From positions 62,001 through 126,000 of the forward strand of contig JAKZAN010000001.1 of NCBI GenBank assembly GCA_023053545.1: a DNA stretch of 64,000 nt. The letters run 5' to 3'. The stretch's first letter is position 1. Each line of letters starts with the position of its first letter. This DNA is from Lepidurus packardi. Lineage: Eukaryota > Arthropoda > Branchiopoda > Notostraca > Triopsidae. Shown here piece after piece: positions 54,534 through 64,000 of the stretch. The translations under genes and the position numbers were made by a program. The notes under the pieces are model-generated. The model was not told the origin of the DNA. It worked only from the letters and a program-made list of their open reading frames with translations, and ran no database searches.

Positions 54534-57500
54534 TTACACAGGGAACCAAAGCTCGTACACCTTTTCTTCTACGTACCTAAGGCAGTATTTTAGTTTTCGT
54601 TCTCTGAACACATGCATAGCATGACATGCATTCTGCTTATATAATTTATGCAGCGTTAACGAAGTATTAGATTCATTGTCGTTTGTTTTTCCTGGCCATT
54701 TTTCAGCCTTGTCTGCAATAGCATGGAATATACCAATTGTTTTATGGTACCAAAAGTCACAAGATAAAGTTTGAAGCATAGGAACACTTAAAACTATTTT
54801 GAACAAAGCCAAGACAATATCATCGCTTTTCAGAGCTTCCTCACCACTGGAAGATAATGGACTTGAAGGACCAGGACCTATGGAAAGGATCTTTGATAAA
54901 TCATATTCCTGAAATCCCAGGTTGACTCTCTTCATCCTCGGACAGCGTTGAATTCCTTCTCGGATCGGATGCAGCATCAGAACTTCGCTGTTTTGCCAAA
55001 AGCGGTTTAATAATGAAAGCTCTTCAATATTGTCTCCACTACTTCGGGTTAAGGCCTCCAACAACTGGTTGGCATAGAACTCCTTCTTTGGAGTCTTTCC
55101 ATTGATTCCGCCGATGGCAAGGGTCCGCAGATTAGGTGCAGTTAGGTTCAACCAACTAAACAATTCGATTGGAAACGTGCATCCAACGATGGTCAATTCC
55201 TCCAGGTTTAGTGCCAGATTTCTCCAAGCAAGGAGGAGCTCTTGGTTCTCATCAACTGACGGAAGCAATCCATCAAGCTCCAATGAAATTTCATTAAGAT
55301 GAAGCCTTTTCAGACAGCATTTTTCCTTGACCGCGTACTTGCTGATTTCAGTAACCTGTAATACGAGTAAAACGGAATTTCTTCGTATAAACAAGGGTGA
55401 ATTGTGATTGAATTATTTATGCAAAGGGTGATGGCGCGAATATGAAAAGTTTTTGGGAAGTGCAGTTGTACAATTATCTCACTCACGTCAAATCGGAAAG
55501 TCGTGTATGAAAGCTTTAGCGTTTCAAGTTCACTGGCGAGCATCACTAGGTCTTCAAGCAGTAGGCCTTTAGTTCCCTTGAGGCTCAGCGAAGTGAGACT
55601 GCACCCTGGCTCCGAAAGTCGTTTTAATATTGGGTTGAACACACCATAACTAGAAAAACCTCGTTAGTTAATAGTTGTGATTACGTGGCTATTGTCCTTA
55701 TACCTCATGCCCAGGTGTTGCAAGTGAGACAACCACTTCTCAGCCAAGACTTCCCATAGTAGTGATGTATCACCATCAAAATCTGCAATAAGGATTTAAA
55801 GAGTAAGTTGGAGTGTGTTGCTGCATCATCTTGGAGACGTCCACATGACATGACATCAACGTCTGCGATCCAATAATTACAGCGCTCCCTCGTACTTACA
55901 CAGAAGATCGAACTCGAAACGCTTGAGACGGCAAGCTTCAGGAACCTCTTGCATGGCCTCGTTCACGGCCGATATAAAATCTAAGTATTAAAAATAGCCA
56001 AAATAAAATCCAGAAATATAACTTAACCTACCTTGTGAAGCTCCATAGAATCTCAATTGAACAGGACAGGAAGCAGATTTAAGAAGCTCCTGAAAACTGT
56101 GAACTAATTCTTGTCGCGTTTGGTCGCCAGTTATGTTGTATCTTCCATTACATTCCAGTTCATGAAGAACAACACCGGACTTGGACAAAGTCTGCAACAC
56201 AACTGGTAAATAGTGTACCTCAGAACTCATATCCAAATAAATGGAAATGAGGCAATCCTTTGGTGATGCAAAGAGTGCGTTTGTTCTTCCAGTGTTCTTC
56301 TTGCCGATCTTTTCAACCAGTTCAAGCTGAGTTAGGCTAGGCTCAACTGAGCTAACTATGAGATATCCCCCTTCTCTATGTAGGAGGTCCAGCTCGTTCG
56401 GCAGAGCATCTTTAAATTCGGACCAGGTTCTAGCGGCACCATATTGGGTGAAATAATTTTCCATAAACTTGTTAAGACAGTCGGAAGGAAACTTAATGAC
56501 ACGGAAAGCGTCGACTAAACACCTCCACTTTCCAATTTCCATCAGGGAAACCTCAACTTCATGGAAGCTGGCCTCTAGCCGATACAGGTCAAGTAAGTTC
56601 TGTTCCATAACATTCCGGTCGGTTTCTCTACCAAGATAGTAGGCGGCTAGAAATTCTGCCGTGGTTCGATGAGGAACTTGGTACCGAGGAATCTTCTCTT
56701 TGGTGTCTTGGATCAGAACACCTGCCGCGATTAGTTGAGTAACCTTGACGTCGGTAGTTTGAGCCTTTGATTTGTTTCCCGTTATGTCAAACAAGGTGAA
56801 GCTCATGCTTTCAGTTTTGAGACCGTTGACGCAAAGACGACCAAACTCTTGGAGGTAGCTTTCATGACCTTCATGAATCTGACTGTCGAGGCCACTCCAG
56901 TTCCACATGTCAACGTCTTCTCCAGCAGCTCTGGCTTTCTTTATGTATGCGCGGTACAGGTTGTGGTTGATCATGGCAAAGTAAAGACCCGAAACAGTTG
57001 AAGGTAGTTTACCGTTGGGGCACTCGCTGACTAAGCAGCACATCATGACGCAAAGCAGTGGACATTGAGCTAGTTCCTCGTAAGGACTCTCGTATTCTAC
57101 CTTCCGTAGGAATTGCTTGAATTGCTCCAGACTCAGTCGTTGAGCTTCAGGCTTTAGTTCGTAAATTTCTTCAATATTTTTAAAATCATCGATACTAGGT
57201 AGGATCGAGTCATCCAGTTCGCTATCGGAATCCGAGTCGTCGAGTTCGCTATCGGAATCCGACACTCCGAACAGTCTATCGAAACAATTTATCACATCGG
57301 CTTTGGTTATGTGACCTGCCTTGATGAAGAACTTGCCAACTGCCACTGCCACTTGTCTTTGTCCAAAGCCTTTCACTGTTACAAGCTGGGCATTCTCCTT
57401 GACATCATCGGGTACATGTCCGCATCTCGATGTGAGCACCACGTGGCACTGCATCATGTCTTCTTTCTTCATAATCCGATCTACCTCTTCCTTGGTCCTA

Positions 57501-58431
57501 GCATTGGCCTCATCGTACCCGTCAAGCAGAATCAGGACCTTTTCTGCTTCACTCTCTAATACATCTTCTAGTAGCCATGTTTTTTTACCTTTCAGTTTCA
57601 TCTTCTTTTTGTAGACTTTTTCCATGTAACTCAAGATGTTTCCCTGGTTGAAATTTAGGAACAAATAGAGCCTTGATGATCCATGTTTAAGTAGACTTAC
57701 ATCTTCACCAACGGAGCCCAGTTTTACTACAAGCAGTAGACTAAAATCACTGGTGTACTTGTTTGAGTCGCTTTTAGACCAATCAGAAGCGATCTTAAGC
57801 ATCAAGGTTGACTTTCCATAGCCGGCGTCTCCTTCGATCAGAATGCGGTAACTACCCCCTTTCCGAAAATGTTTCTGAAATGGCCATCGAGTGCGCTAGA
57901 TGAGTTTTAAGGAAATTAAAGTGCAATTCTTACCTGGCATTGTTCAAAAAGTTTTTCCACGCCAAACTTAGTTGAGTCTTCTAAGGTTAGCTCCGTGTAG
58001 AATTCGTCGATGTCCCAAGTGTGCTCGGGGTACCATGGCAGTGGAGAAGCTTTGCACAAGGCAGTCGAATAGTACTCTTTCAAGTCTTTGCACTAGAAAA
58101 GCAAACGCGTACAGTTTTTGACATTGCTACTATCAATGAATTCGAGCCCTTACTTCTAACTTATTCATGTCCGCGGGTTGGTTTCCAACGTTAGTGACAC
58201 CACCAATGCAAACATTTTCAGCACGATTGACGGTAACTGGACCATTGAAGGTATTAGTAGTGCTTTGTTGGGAACCTATAATGAGACATCGGTATTTAAC
58301 TTTAACCCCTCATACCCCTTAAACCCTGTAAAGTATGGTTGCCTACTTCCAGCTTCTGAGCTTTTCTTTTCTGAGGTGTGGTCCATCGTGCCAGTATTCT
58401 CCTCCACTTTCGATCTCTTTGACGGCCACAT
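54534..58431 (-). CDS. NLR copy 2: RHIM-like motif, NACHT ATPase and LRR protein, complete eight-exon model (1,102 or 1,117 aa)
   Basis: Exons are 58347-58386 (or to 58431), 58154-58275, 57934-58092, 56032-57874, 55900-55980, 55704-55782, 55487-55649 and 54534-55355. All join in one frame. Exons 2, 3, 5, 6 and 7 have exactly the lengths seen in copy 1, and six of the seven introns match copy 1 within two bases. An upstream in-frame ATG at 58431 (M-W-P-S-K-R-S) would add 15 residues; copy 1 lacks it. The motif core V-C-I-G, Walker A G-D-A-G-Y-G-K-S-T and Walker B V-L-I-L-L-D-G-Y-D-E are all kept. The acidic linker after NACHT is duplicated here (S-D-S-E-L-D-D twice, near 57205-57270). The C-terminal LRR part has L-T-I-V-G-C-T-F and L-R-T-L-A-I-G-G-I repeats. 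An intact frame after clear divergence suggests a working gene. Confidence 0.85.
58202..58213 (-). other. core of RHIM-like motif in NLR copy 2 (V-C-I-G)
   Basis: Exon 2 context is F-N-G-P-V-T-V-N-R-A-E-N-V-C-I-G-G-V-T-N, identical to copy 1 except just after the core. Confidence 0.45.
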
Positions 58432-58570
58432 CTTGTGCGTGATGTCACTTCACCGGTTGAATTTTTCTAAGGGAAATGTTTGTTTTATACACGCATTCAC
58501 AACACATAAACAAGGTAACTGAAGCACTTTCTGCCACGCCCTTTGTTGTTCACATTAAAAGCAGCAAACT

Positions 58571-59230
58571 GCGAACGTCAGACGACAATAAAGATAAAGA
58601 CGACAGGCGAAGTGGCACTGCATCGTCGTCTGCTGCATTCACGACAGGTGTCGCTGCCTATTCAACTCCGGCTGACTTTGGTCCGAACACGAATTGACAC
58701 TATTATTTGGAGATGGGCGTGCTTAGGAAAGTGCATGTTAAAGAAAGGGGGCGGAATTTAGACCGTCACCGAACATTTCAATAATACCGACTAGTCCTGT
58801 AACGCTATATATACCCCAATCACTTACCAAAACTTGACTAAAATAAAGCCTGTAATAAACTGTGCTTTTTTATTAAAGATAGTATTTCCGCTTTGCTTGC
58901 ACGGGATAATTTCAAGCCAAAAGAAATGTCATACCAAGATTGGTACACGTTCTTGTTAAACAACTTAATGTTCCCTTTCAATCATAGACATAATTTATAT
59001 GGATGACACAATCCATTTCCAGGTTATTATTAAGGTTATATGTGCTGAGTCAATATACAGATATTATGATAAAATATCTTGTTTGAAGTATGCTTATATT
59101 ACTATACATAACATAATTTAACAAGTTAATATTATTCACACAAAAGAGCGAAGTATGATTTTCTCAAAAAGCAAGATAACATCAAGACCTGTAATAATTA
59201 ATCGGACTTTTTTATTTCACACTCCTTGGG
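58571..59230. other. spacer upstream of NLR copy 2 and downstream of hAT fragment
   Basis: From about 58803 it matches 28597 onward in the same orientation. It contains an extra AT-rich piece of about 120 bases (59028-59150) that the other copy lacks. No gene is seen. Confidence 0.4.
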
Positions 59231-59905
59231 TCATTTATTTTCCATGGTCTTGCTGGATTTATTACTATTTATTACTGCTGGATCTTTACTAAAAAGCGGA
59301 CGTATTTCACTGGTCTTTGGTTTCGGGTTGTTGGTGGCAGCAACGTCTGTCCCACTTGTTCCTTCCTTGGCTATGAAGAAAACAATCCCGTAACTATATA
59401 TAGAGCTACTATTACGCAGGCTAAATTCTCTTACCAGCGAAAGGATACCGAAATTCCGATTCCTGCTTCACTAAATTGATCACTTCAGCTTGTGTCCGCC
59501 CAGACAAAGGAATCCATTTTTTCTTGAATCGAGGATCAAGCACGGTTCCTGAAACATAATCCACATCTGTCAAAAGCAATCTCCATAGACTATTTTAATG
59601 AAATGATCTTACGTAAAAGGTATCATTAAGGACATATCCCAAACGTCGCTTTAAGGATTCGTGAAATACTTGAGCCGTTTGACGGCAATAAAGTACCAAC
59701 GTGCTGTCGGGGTTCACAGATGTATCCGAGGATGTTCTGTTAACCATATCCAAATACGCTGGTATGACTAGTCCAAGGGTTTCCGAATCCTTTTGAAAAG
59801 CATCGGTGGCAAGTTTAAAAGGTCCAAGCAGAACTACAAGTTCTTTAAGCATCTTGCAATGTAATGCTGCAAGTTGTCCGAGTTTCTTGCACGCATTCAG
59901 CTTGT
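59231..59905 (-). pseudogene. hAT-family transposase C-terminal fragment, copy 2
   Basis: Exons are 59613-59905, 59435-59566 and 59231-59370. The first reads L-K-E-L-V-V-L-L-G-P-F and the second L-L-D-P-R-F-K-K-K-W. The third, behind a TTCTTCATAG acceptor, reads S-E-I-R-P-L-F-S-K-D-P-A and ends at TGA. The N-terminal half, with the zinc finger and first catalytic Asp, is absent. As in copy 1, the 5' cut coincides with the 12-bp repeat array. Confidence 0.65.
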
Positions 59906-60006
59906 TGTGGGTCTAAGGGTCTATCGGGTCTCTAATTAGGTCTCTAATCGGGTCTCTGATCGGGTTAACTTACGTGTACTTTGATCGGGTCTCTGATCGG
60001 GTCAAC
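59906..60006. repeat. 12-bp tandem repeat array (GGGTCTCTGATC type), site 3
   Basis: About six units plus the shared tail (GGGTTAACTTACGTGTACTTTGA). It lies exactly between the cut hAT fragment and the cut cuticle-protein exon. GGGTYAACTTAC occurs in both the repeat and the exon junction. Confidence 0.8.
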
Positions 60007-60231
60007 TTACCCGATGGCCGCACTCAAATCGTCAGCTACAAGGCTGACGACTACGGCAACGTTGCTGACGTCAAGTACATTGGAGAAGCCAAGTACCCCG
60101 AAGAAAAACCCTACAGAACTGCCCCTCAATACGCTGCCCCCCAATACGATGCCCCAGCCTACAAAGCTCCCTCCTATGAAGCCCCCAAGACCTATGCCGC
60201 CCCTACCCCTATTTACAAACCAAAGTATTAA
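60007..60231 (+). pseudogene. cuticular protein with R&R-type chitin-binding end, last-exon fragment
   Basis: The frame reads V-N-L-P-D-G-R-T-Q-I-V-S-Y-K-A-D-D-Y-G, then A-D-V-K-Y-I-G-E-A-K-Y-P, the end of the Rebers-Riddiford consensus. A Tyr/Pro/Ala-rich tail of Y-x-A-P repeats follows and ends at TAA 60229-60231. Such proteins bind chitin in the exoskeleton. The first exon with the signal peptide and the start of the domain are missing, and the 12-bp repeat array sits in their place, so it is probably not expressed. Confidence 0.75.
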
Positions 60232-60726
60232 GAGGTGTGATTTTTTGTAAAGCAGCTTGACAGAAGTATATCTTTTTATTTGTATTAATTTGTTATATAC
60301 TTGTATTATAGATGTCAAGTCTGGTCATGAAGAAACTAGGTTCTGAAAAGGGTATGCCAGCTTATAGTTAGTGGTCTTTCCATGGGACAAGAAGAGAAAT
60401 ATGGGAAAGTAAAGGTCAACTTGATCGACCTCAACCATCACCCATGCACATCGGGTGCATTCCTGTTCAGCTGAACGAGGGACTTCCATTACCTAGCCTT
60501 GAGCCACGCCCAACAGTTGACAAGCGGTTTAGCTAGCGCGGAACACTTCAGTTGGAAGCCAAACATACATGGATCCGAACATGGATCCAAAGAAAGACAT
60601 TTTTGAGGATTTCGAGTCTGAGAGGGACAGCAGTGACGAAGAAGGTGAGCTAACCCTTTGTGAATGGACCTACGTCTGGGAATTCCCCAATTTCTTAGAA
60701 TCACTCAACATGCTAGACAGGCCTGC
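60232..60726 (+). other. spacer with a small unrecognised open frame
   Basis: A 59-residue plus-strand frame (60569-60748) starts M-D-P-N-M-D-P-K-K-D-I-F-E-D-F-E and continues with an acidic D-S-S-D-E-E. Its last seven codons come from the BEL LTR, so the insertion cut whatever it was. A GAAG|GTGAGC splice donor at about 60641 is possible. No family is recognised. Confidence 0.3.
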
Positions 60727-61046
60727 TGTTATATATGCGCAGGTTTAAACTGACACGACACATGTATAGGGCTAACGTCTTTATTTTCAGTCTTAAAACT
60801 TCCAAACAATCAAACACACTTCAACTATATACTTTCGTCCGTCTCGTCTCGCTGTTCATTCTCCGCCTTTCTTGTCTAGCGACTACAAAAGGTCTGTTTC
60901 CCTAATTCTTGAAATATCAAAAGCGTAGGTCCAGTTTTCCCTTGAACCCATAAAACGTCACCCAGTCGAGGTCGATGTCCCATGAGTCAAGTCAGAGCAG
61001 GTCAAGTCCTTAGTCATCCCTTCCGGATTCGCATTTATCCGGAACA
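60727..61046 (-). repeat. LTR of BEL/Pao copy B (320 bp)
   Basis: TGTT...AACA ends. It matches 4202-4480 but is longer. It is flanked outside by GACAGGCCTGC and inside by the 3' end of the integrase region. Confidence 0.88.
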
Positions 61047-64000
61047 TAGCCGGCCCTGTTGCGGACGTAAACAATTCAGTCTTCAGGCTCGGCTATCTCC
61101 AGCAAACAAAGCTTCGCCGACGGTCGAACATATTCTCCATGCTTCGTTTCGATCAGCGCTGTTCGTACGAAGCCATCAGGTCCGGGGTAAACTTGGACCA
61201 CTTGGACCCGAGAGGCCAGAGACCTCTTGGAGTAGTTTCTTCGATCAGCAGCACGGCATCATCAGGCTGTAGGTTTCGGTTCGGCCTAACCCATTTCCTG
61301 CGTTCGATGATGGATGGTACATACTCCCGCAACCATCGGCGCCAGAACCGCTCCGTGATGGCTTGTGAAGCTCTCCAACGTTTGCGCGCGTTGAGGTCTT
61401 CGTTGGTTACCACTGCGATCGGTAGGTTTGGGTTAGCCCGGCCCAGCAAAAGGTGATTCGGAGTCAGTGGCTCTGGGTCATCAGGATTCACGCTGATCTG
61501 TGTCAGAGGTCTACCGTTCAGTAGCGATTCCACTTCAGCCATGACGGTTACCAGTACTTCATCGGTGACGGTCTGATTACGCAACGTGTACCTAAGAGCG
61601 ATTTTAGCCGAGCGAACGAGGCGCTCCCAAACTCCCCCGAAATGCGGGGATGCAGGAGGGGAGAAATGCCAATTGACGTCCCGCCGGGCTAACTCGCCCC
61701 TGATTTGGGTTTCGTTCCAGGCTTTCAAGCACGAAGTTCCTTTGCACCAGCGGTTAAGTTCGTCCCATTGTCGCTAAAGACATGCGTCGGGGTCTATGAT
61801 GTCTATCTTCTGCATCTGTATCCAGAGAGTGCGCCACTTCCAAGTGGACCGCACGAGTAACTAAACAAGTAATGAGACATACGTAACGCTTGTGAACCCT
61901 GCGGTGTATGACAACCGCGAATGGACCAAAGTAGTCCACGCCTATGTTCGAAAAGGGTGGACTAAATGCCTCCAGGCGTTGTCGAGGCAAAGCCGACATC
62001 AACCGTTCGGCTTCACTCGATAACGTTTACAGGTGAAACAATTATTTACCATCTTGTTGACAGCCGCTCGTCCACCCGTTACCCAATACTGGAGACGTAG
62101 ATCAGCGAAGGTCCGCTCGGTTGATCCATGAGCGAGCCTTTCGTGGGCTTGTCGGATTAAGAGGGTGGTTAGCGGGCTGGTAGGGCTCAATAGAATTGGG
62201 TGCTTGACGTCGGATGGGAGATCAGCGTGTTGGATTCTTCCACCAACTCGCGTTAAGCCTCCTTCGTCAAGGAAGGGGGTGAGCTTCAGAAGTTTCGAGT
62301 TACGCGGAAGCAGACGTTCAGCCTTCAGGGCGGCATAATCAGACGAAAAAAGACGTCTTTGTTCCAGTTTGATGAACTCTACGGAAGCGTCTCTGCATTC
62401 GGCAACTGTCAGGGGCCCCCTCAACACCGGAAACTTAGAAGGGCGCGAATTCTTGATAAAACGAAGAACCCATGCCAGGGTCCGCTTCAGTCTATGCAAG
62501 TCCGACGTGCTTCTCAGAACTTCAAGCGGCTCACTCCGATCTATTGTAATGTTGGCTATCATCAATGGTAAAACTTCGGGCTCGGTGTTGTCAGGTTCGT
62601 GTTGAACTTGCGCGGCGGGCCACTCTGGGGGCGGGCGCTGGAGGAAGGCCGGCCCGTTGAACCATCGGTTCGGTGGAAACCTGCCTCTAACCCTCGGGAA
62701 CAGTCGTCAGCTGGGTTCATCCTTCCCGGAACATGTTTCCACTGGCTGGCCTTAGTTAATTCCAGGATCTCGGTAACCCTATTGGCCACAAAAGTTTTAA
62801 ATTTGCAGGTCTTCGAGTAAATCCAACTTAAAACCGTAGACGAGTCAGTCCCAAAATGAATCTCGTCAAGCTTTAGTCTTAGTTCCGTGGAAACCCTGTG
62901 GGCCATTCGGGCGGCTAGCAGGGCTCCTCGGAGTTCGAGGCGAGGAATAGTAAGCTGCCGCAAGGGTGCCACACGGGATTTAGCTGTAACAAAGCTAGTT
63001 GTGATCTCGGTTGAGCCTGAGACGCGTAAGTAAGCTACGGCCCCAAAGGCAAGCTCCGACGCGTCAGCAAATACGTCAAGTTGGACGGAATGGGGGTTGA
63101 GCACGGGTTGCAGGCATCGCGGGATAGTAACAGCTTCCAGTTTTCGGATGTCGGACAGCCAACAACTCCAACGTGCAGCTAGGCCTTCGGGAATTTCGTC
63201 GTCCCACTGCAGCTCTTGCAACAGGGTTTTGGCCGTCAAGGTGATTGGAACCAGGAATCCGATAGGATCAAACACGCTCGCCACAGTGCGCAGTATTTCC
63301 CGCTTTGTCGACTTCGCGGGCATATGCTTTACGCGGGATGCAAAGCTGTCTGTCCCAGCATTCCACCCGACGCCAAGAGTCCTTTCTACGGGCAGTCGGT
63401 CTAAATCAAGGTCCATATTCGGGTCAACGCGGTCTTCAGCCGGGAAGGAAGCTTATGTTTCCGATATCATCTTGCATGTTGTGGGTGTAACTCCTAGTGA
63501 TTCGGTCGTCCAAAAGGACTTGACGCTCTCATGAAGGTCATCGACAGTTACGTTCATGATATGCCGCTTGGTGTGGAACACAGACTCGACTTGGACTGGT
63601 CCCCTCAGGCTCCATCCAAAAGGAGTAAACAGCGCGCGTGGCCCTCTGACTCCAGGAGGCGGTTTATCATCAAAATGAAGAGCTTCTGGTACGTCAGTGC
63701 CAATGAAAACGGTTACCTCGCCAGGCTCAGCTTGGTTCAATGGCAGATCTTGCAAGTGCGGCCAGACTTTCTTAAGATGGGGAATATTCCTCTTGCGGAA
63801 GGTCGATACCAGCGTCGGAACTGCCGTAGCTTCATCAGCTAAAAAGACGTGTTTCCCATCTAGCGAGGCGATAAGAAATCCACCGTTGGGACCATCATGG
63901 AATCGCTCCCCTTGAACGTCTTGAGGTCTGCTTCTTCCATCGGGCCCTTCAGGTTCAGTTTGCGGGCCATGTCTTGGTGGATAAGCGTTCCATCGCATCC
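60727..64000 (-). mobile_element. BEL/Pao LTR retrotransposon fossil, copy B (cut by window edge)
   Basis: It runs on the minus strand from beyond the right window edge to its 3' LTR at 60727-61046. Parts seen in element order are the protease-side region, the A17-type segment and RNase H (62562-64000), then integrase with an H2C2-type start and core (61153-62565; N-C-F-T-C-K-R-Y-R, W-H-F-S-P-P-A-S-P-H-F-G-G-V-W). From 61922 on it matches copy A from position 1 at nearly all sites. It is broken, with a few interruptions. Confidence 0.9.

Noticed and set aside
58178-58522. Plus-strand open frame containing T-I-D-G-N-W-T-I-E-G-I, also seen at 19720 and in reverse at 27256
   Set aside because: It is the antisense shadow of NLR exons 1-2 and intron 1. 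The minus-strand reading has matching splice sites and joins the NACHT exon in frame.

Overview
The window looks like arthropod nuclear DNA, most likely from a branchiopod crustacean such as Daphnia (inference). The reasons are many short introns of about 50-130 nt with GT-AG borders, an R&R-type cuticle-protein exon, arthropod-type receptor fragments, and BEL/Pao, Gypsy-like, Jockey-clade LINE and hAT elements. No RNA gene, CRISPR array or bacterial-style operon was seen. The region is gene-poor and repeat-rich, and most recognisable host genes are only fragments.

Layout. 1-4480: BEL/Pao fossil, minus strand, cut by the window edge. 4481-4590: a 12-bp repeat. 5398-7288: broken sidekick (FN3) fragment. 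7284-9530: duplicated block made of an unrecognised multi-exon segment, a stray NLR first exon and a LINE relic. 9530-13173: 3' part of a TMEM64-like gene whose last exon carries a young compact LTR element (10888-13077). 13597-14107: adhesion-GPCR-like exon. 15000-15691: more LINE relic. 16105-19922: complete NACHT-LRR (NLR) gene, minus strand. 21579-23830: Methuselah-like class B GPCR, minus strand. 25690-26875: FAN1-like fragment. 27370-28629: short third NLR copy, plus strand. 28600-29492: hAT transposase fragment. 30887-39231: two Jockey-type LINEs head to tail inside one target-site duplication. 39400-39592: 5-HT1-like receptor exon. 40278-48400: third LINE with a Gypsy-like fossil inside it. 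49990-54140: second copy of the duplicated block. 54534-58431: second complete NLR gene. 59231-59905: second hAT fragment. 60007-60231: cuticle-protein exon. 60727-64000: second BEL/Pao fossil, minus strand.

The central biology is a young NLR family with three coding copies and two stray first-exon fragments. Two copies can be read as complete eight-exon genes of about 1,090 and 1,102-1,117 residues, with matching exon phases and nearly matching intron lengths. Each encodes a short N-terminal segment, a NACHT ATPase with clear Walker A and Walker B motifs, a helical region and a leucine-rich C-terminal part. The N-terminal segment in all three copies has a beta-rich stretch with the core V-C-I-G inside a V-T-V-N ... 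N-V-C-I-G-G context, which resembles the RHIM amyloid signalling motif of RIPK1/RIPK3. The third copy has lost the LRR half but keeps this motif and the NACHT domain in one open frame of 379 residues. An amyloid-motif-bearing NLR family in a crustacean, with a short LRR-less form, is the best candidate here for a little-described system. The motif call rests on reading by eye only.

Segmental duplication, inversion and repeat-mediated joining explain much of the rest. The NLR block is present twice, the NACHT part of copy 3 is inverted relative to its hAT flank, and a 12-bp repeat (GGGTCTCTGATC) sits at several breakpoints.
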